64,000 bases of DNA from Segnochrobactrum spirostomi. Its GTDB lineage: Bacteria > Pseudomonadota > Alphaproteobacteria > Rhizobiales > Segnochrobactraceae. The notes beneath the pieces were generated by a model that worked only from the letters and a program-made list of their open reading frames with translations, searched no databases and had not been told where the DNA came from. Positions 63,735 to 64,000 of this stretch are shown here, in pieces. Numbering within the stretch: the stretch's first letter is position 1; every line of letters begins with the position of its first letter. The translations under genes were made by a program, and so were the position numbers. The stretch lies in the NCBI RefSeq assembly GCF_009600605.1, contig NZ_VWNA01000001.1, positions 1-64,000 of the forward strand, read 5' to 3'.

Positions 63735-63790
63735 CATAAGCCGGCTTTTCTTGCGCCGGTCTTTCCCGTGCGCCCGATCTGGGACCGCCT

Positions 63791-64000
63791 TCAGGCGGAT
63801 TTGCCCGCGGCCGCCGCGTGGTAGGCGTGGCGGATCGCCTCGAGATCGACGCTCGGCTTCGGCATCTCGAGCTTCATGTCGCGCAAGGTCTCGGCGATGA
63901 TCTGCGACACCGCGAAATTGCGGAACCATTTGTGATTCGAGGGGATCACGTACCACGGCGCGGCCGGCGTCGAGCAATGGTTCAGCATCGCGTCGTAGGC
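63791..64000 (-). CDS. Polyphosphate kinase 2 family protein (C-terminal part, cut by window end)
   Basis: Only the last 69 residues are in the window. They read AYDAMLNHCSTPAAPWYVIPSNHKWFRNFAVSQIIAETLRDMKLEMPKPSVDLEAIRHAYHAAAAGKSA, the C-terminus of a PPK2 enzyme with the diagnostic APWYVIPSNHKWFRN. PPK2 uses polyphosphate to phosphorylate ADP/AMP or GDP. It is the third polyphosphate gene of the window after ppk1 and ppx. The 5' part lies beyond position 64000. Confidence 0.9.
   Translation of the reverse strand, partial: AYDAMLNHCSTPAAPWYVIPSNHKWFRNFAVSQIIAETLRDMKLEMPKPSVDLEAIRHAYHAAAAGKSA

Overview
The window is GC-rich, almost fully coding chromosome from an alphaproteobacterium, most likely of the order Hyphomicrobiales (Rhizobiales). 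This rests on a Shemin-type 5-aminolevulinate synthase (hemA), divK, hdaA, an eipB-type (DUF1849) gene, a zinc-ribbon dinB next to a DUF3572 gene, DUF1489, and GTG/TTG starts with many 4-bp stop/start overlaps. A formaldehyde-activating enzyme (fae) beside two genes of the kind linked to tetrahydromethanopterin/methanofuran cofactors suggests methylotrophic or formaldehyde-detoxifying ability. I cannot fix the genus. I saw no rRNA, tRNA, CRISPR array or insertion sequence.

Layout. 1-4.6 kb: sulfurtransferase, flavin monooxygenase, carA, and a ROK-type kinase whose two halves appear swapped (circular permutation). 4.6-8.5 kb: a compact metal/redox-stress island, with an ECF sigma factor and its membrane anti-sigma factor (NrsF family) divergent from a bufferin-type RiPP operon (precursor BufA, DUF692 oxidase BufB, partner BufC, DoxX). 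Both divergent promoters carry the same GTAAyr-N16-CGTA signal, which makes the island a self-contained autoregulated unit and the most interesting part of the window. 8.5-10.9 kb: H4MPT-linked genes and fae. 11.3-20.4 kb: rsfS-rlmH-envC-ctpA, two tandem paralogous methyltransferases, exoD, an aminotransferase, a cluster of intergenic palindromes, hemA and a stand-alone AsnC-type ligand domain. 20.5-21.0 kb: an AT-richer patch with an orphan six-cysteine secreted protein. 21.0-22.7 kb: TPP riboswitch, thiE, and a thiD broken by a one-base deletion.

22.8-33.1 kb: LpxH-like phosphoesterase with a glycosyltransferase, ion channel, CreA, DsrE-like secreted protein, DUF1489, DnaJ-domain membrane protein, DD-carboxypeptidase with SPOR domain, phasin, clpS-clpA. 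33.1-43.8 kb: TetX-like monooxygenase, HicB/HicA pair, HIT protein, sulfotransferase, FemAB-like acyltransferase, RidA-GDPD pair, eipB, dinB, DUF3572, divK, rpmG (too short for most ORF cut-offs) and a coiled-coil protein. 44-46.3 kb: polar amino-acid ABC importer with fused binding protein and permease. 46.4-56.6 kb: purN/purM divergent from an AI-2E-type exporter, hdaA, ppk1, ppx and tex. 56.8-64 kb: phosphate acyltransferase with a DUF3141 PHA-synthase-like protein, glycine-zipper lipoprotein, DUF4239 membrane protein, secreted unknown, anion permease and the 3' end of a ppk2.

Functional themes are storage polymers (polyphosphate: ppk1, ppx, ppk2; polyhydroxyalkanoate: phasin, DUF3141/phosphate acyltransferase), envelope maintenance (EnvC, CtpA, DD-carboxypeptidase, EipB, ExoD) and stress defence (Buf island, ClpSA, DinB, HicBA). 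All calls come from reading the sequence; no database search was run.
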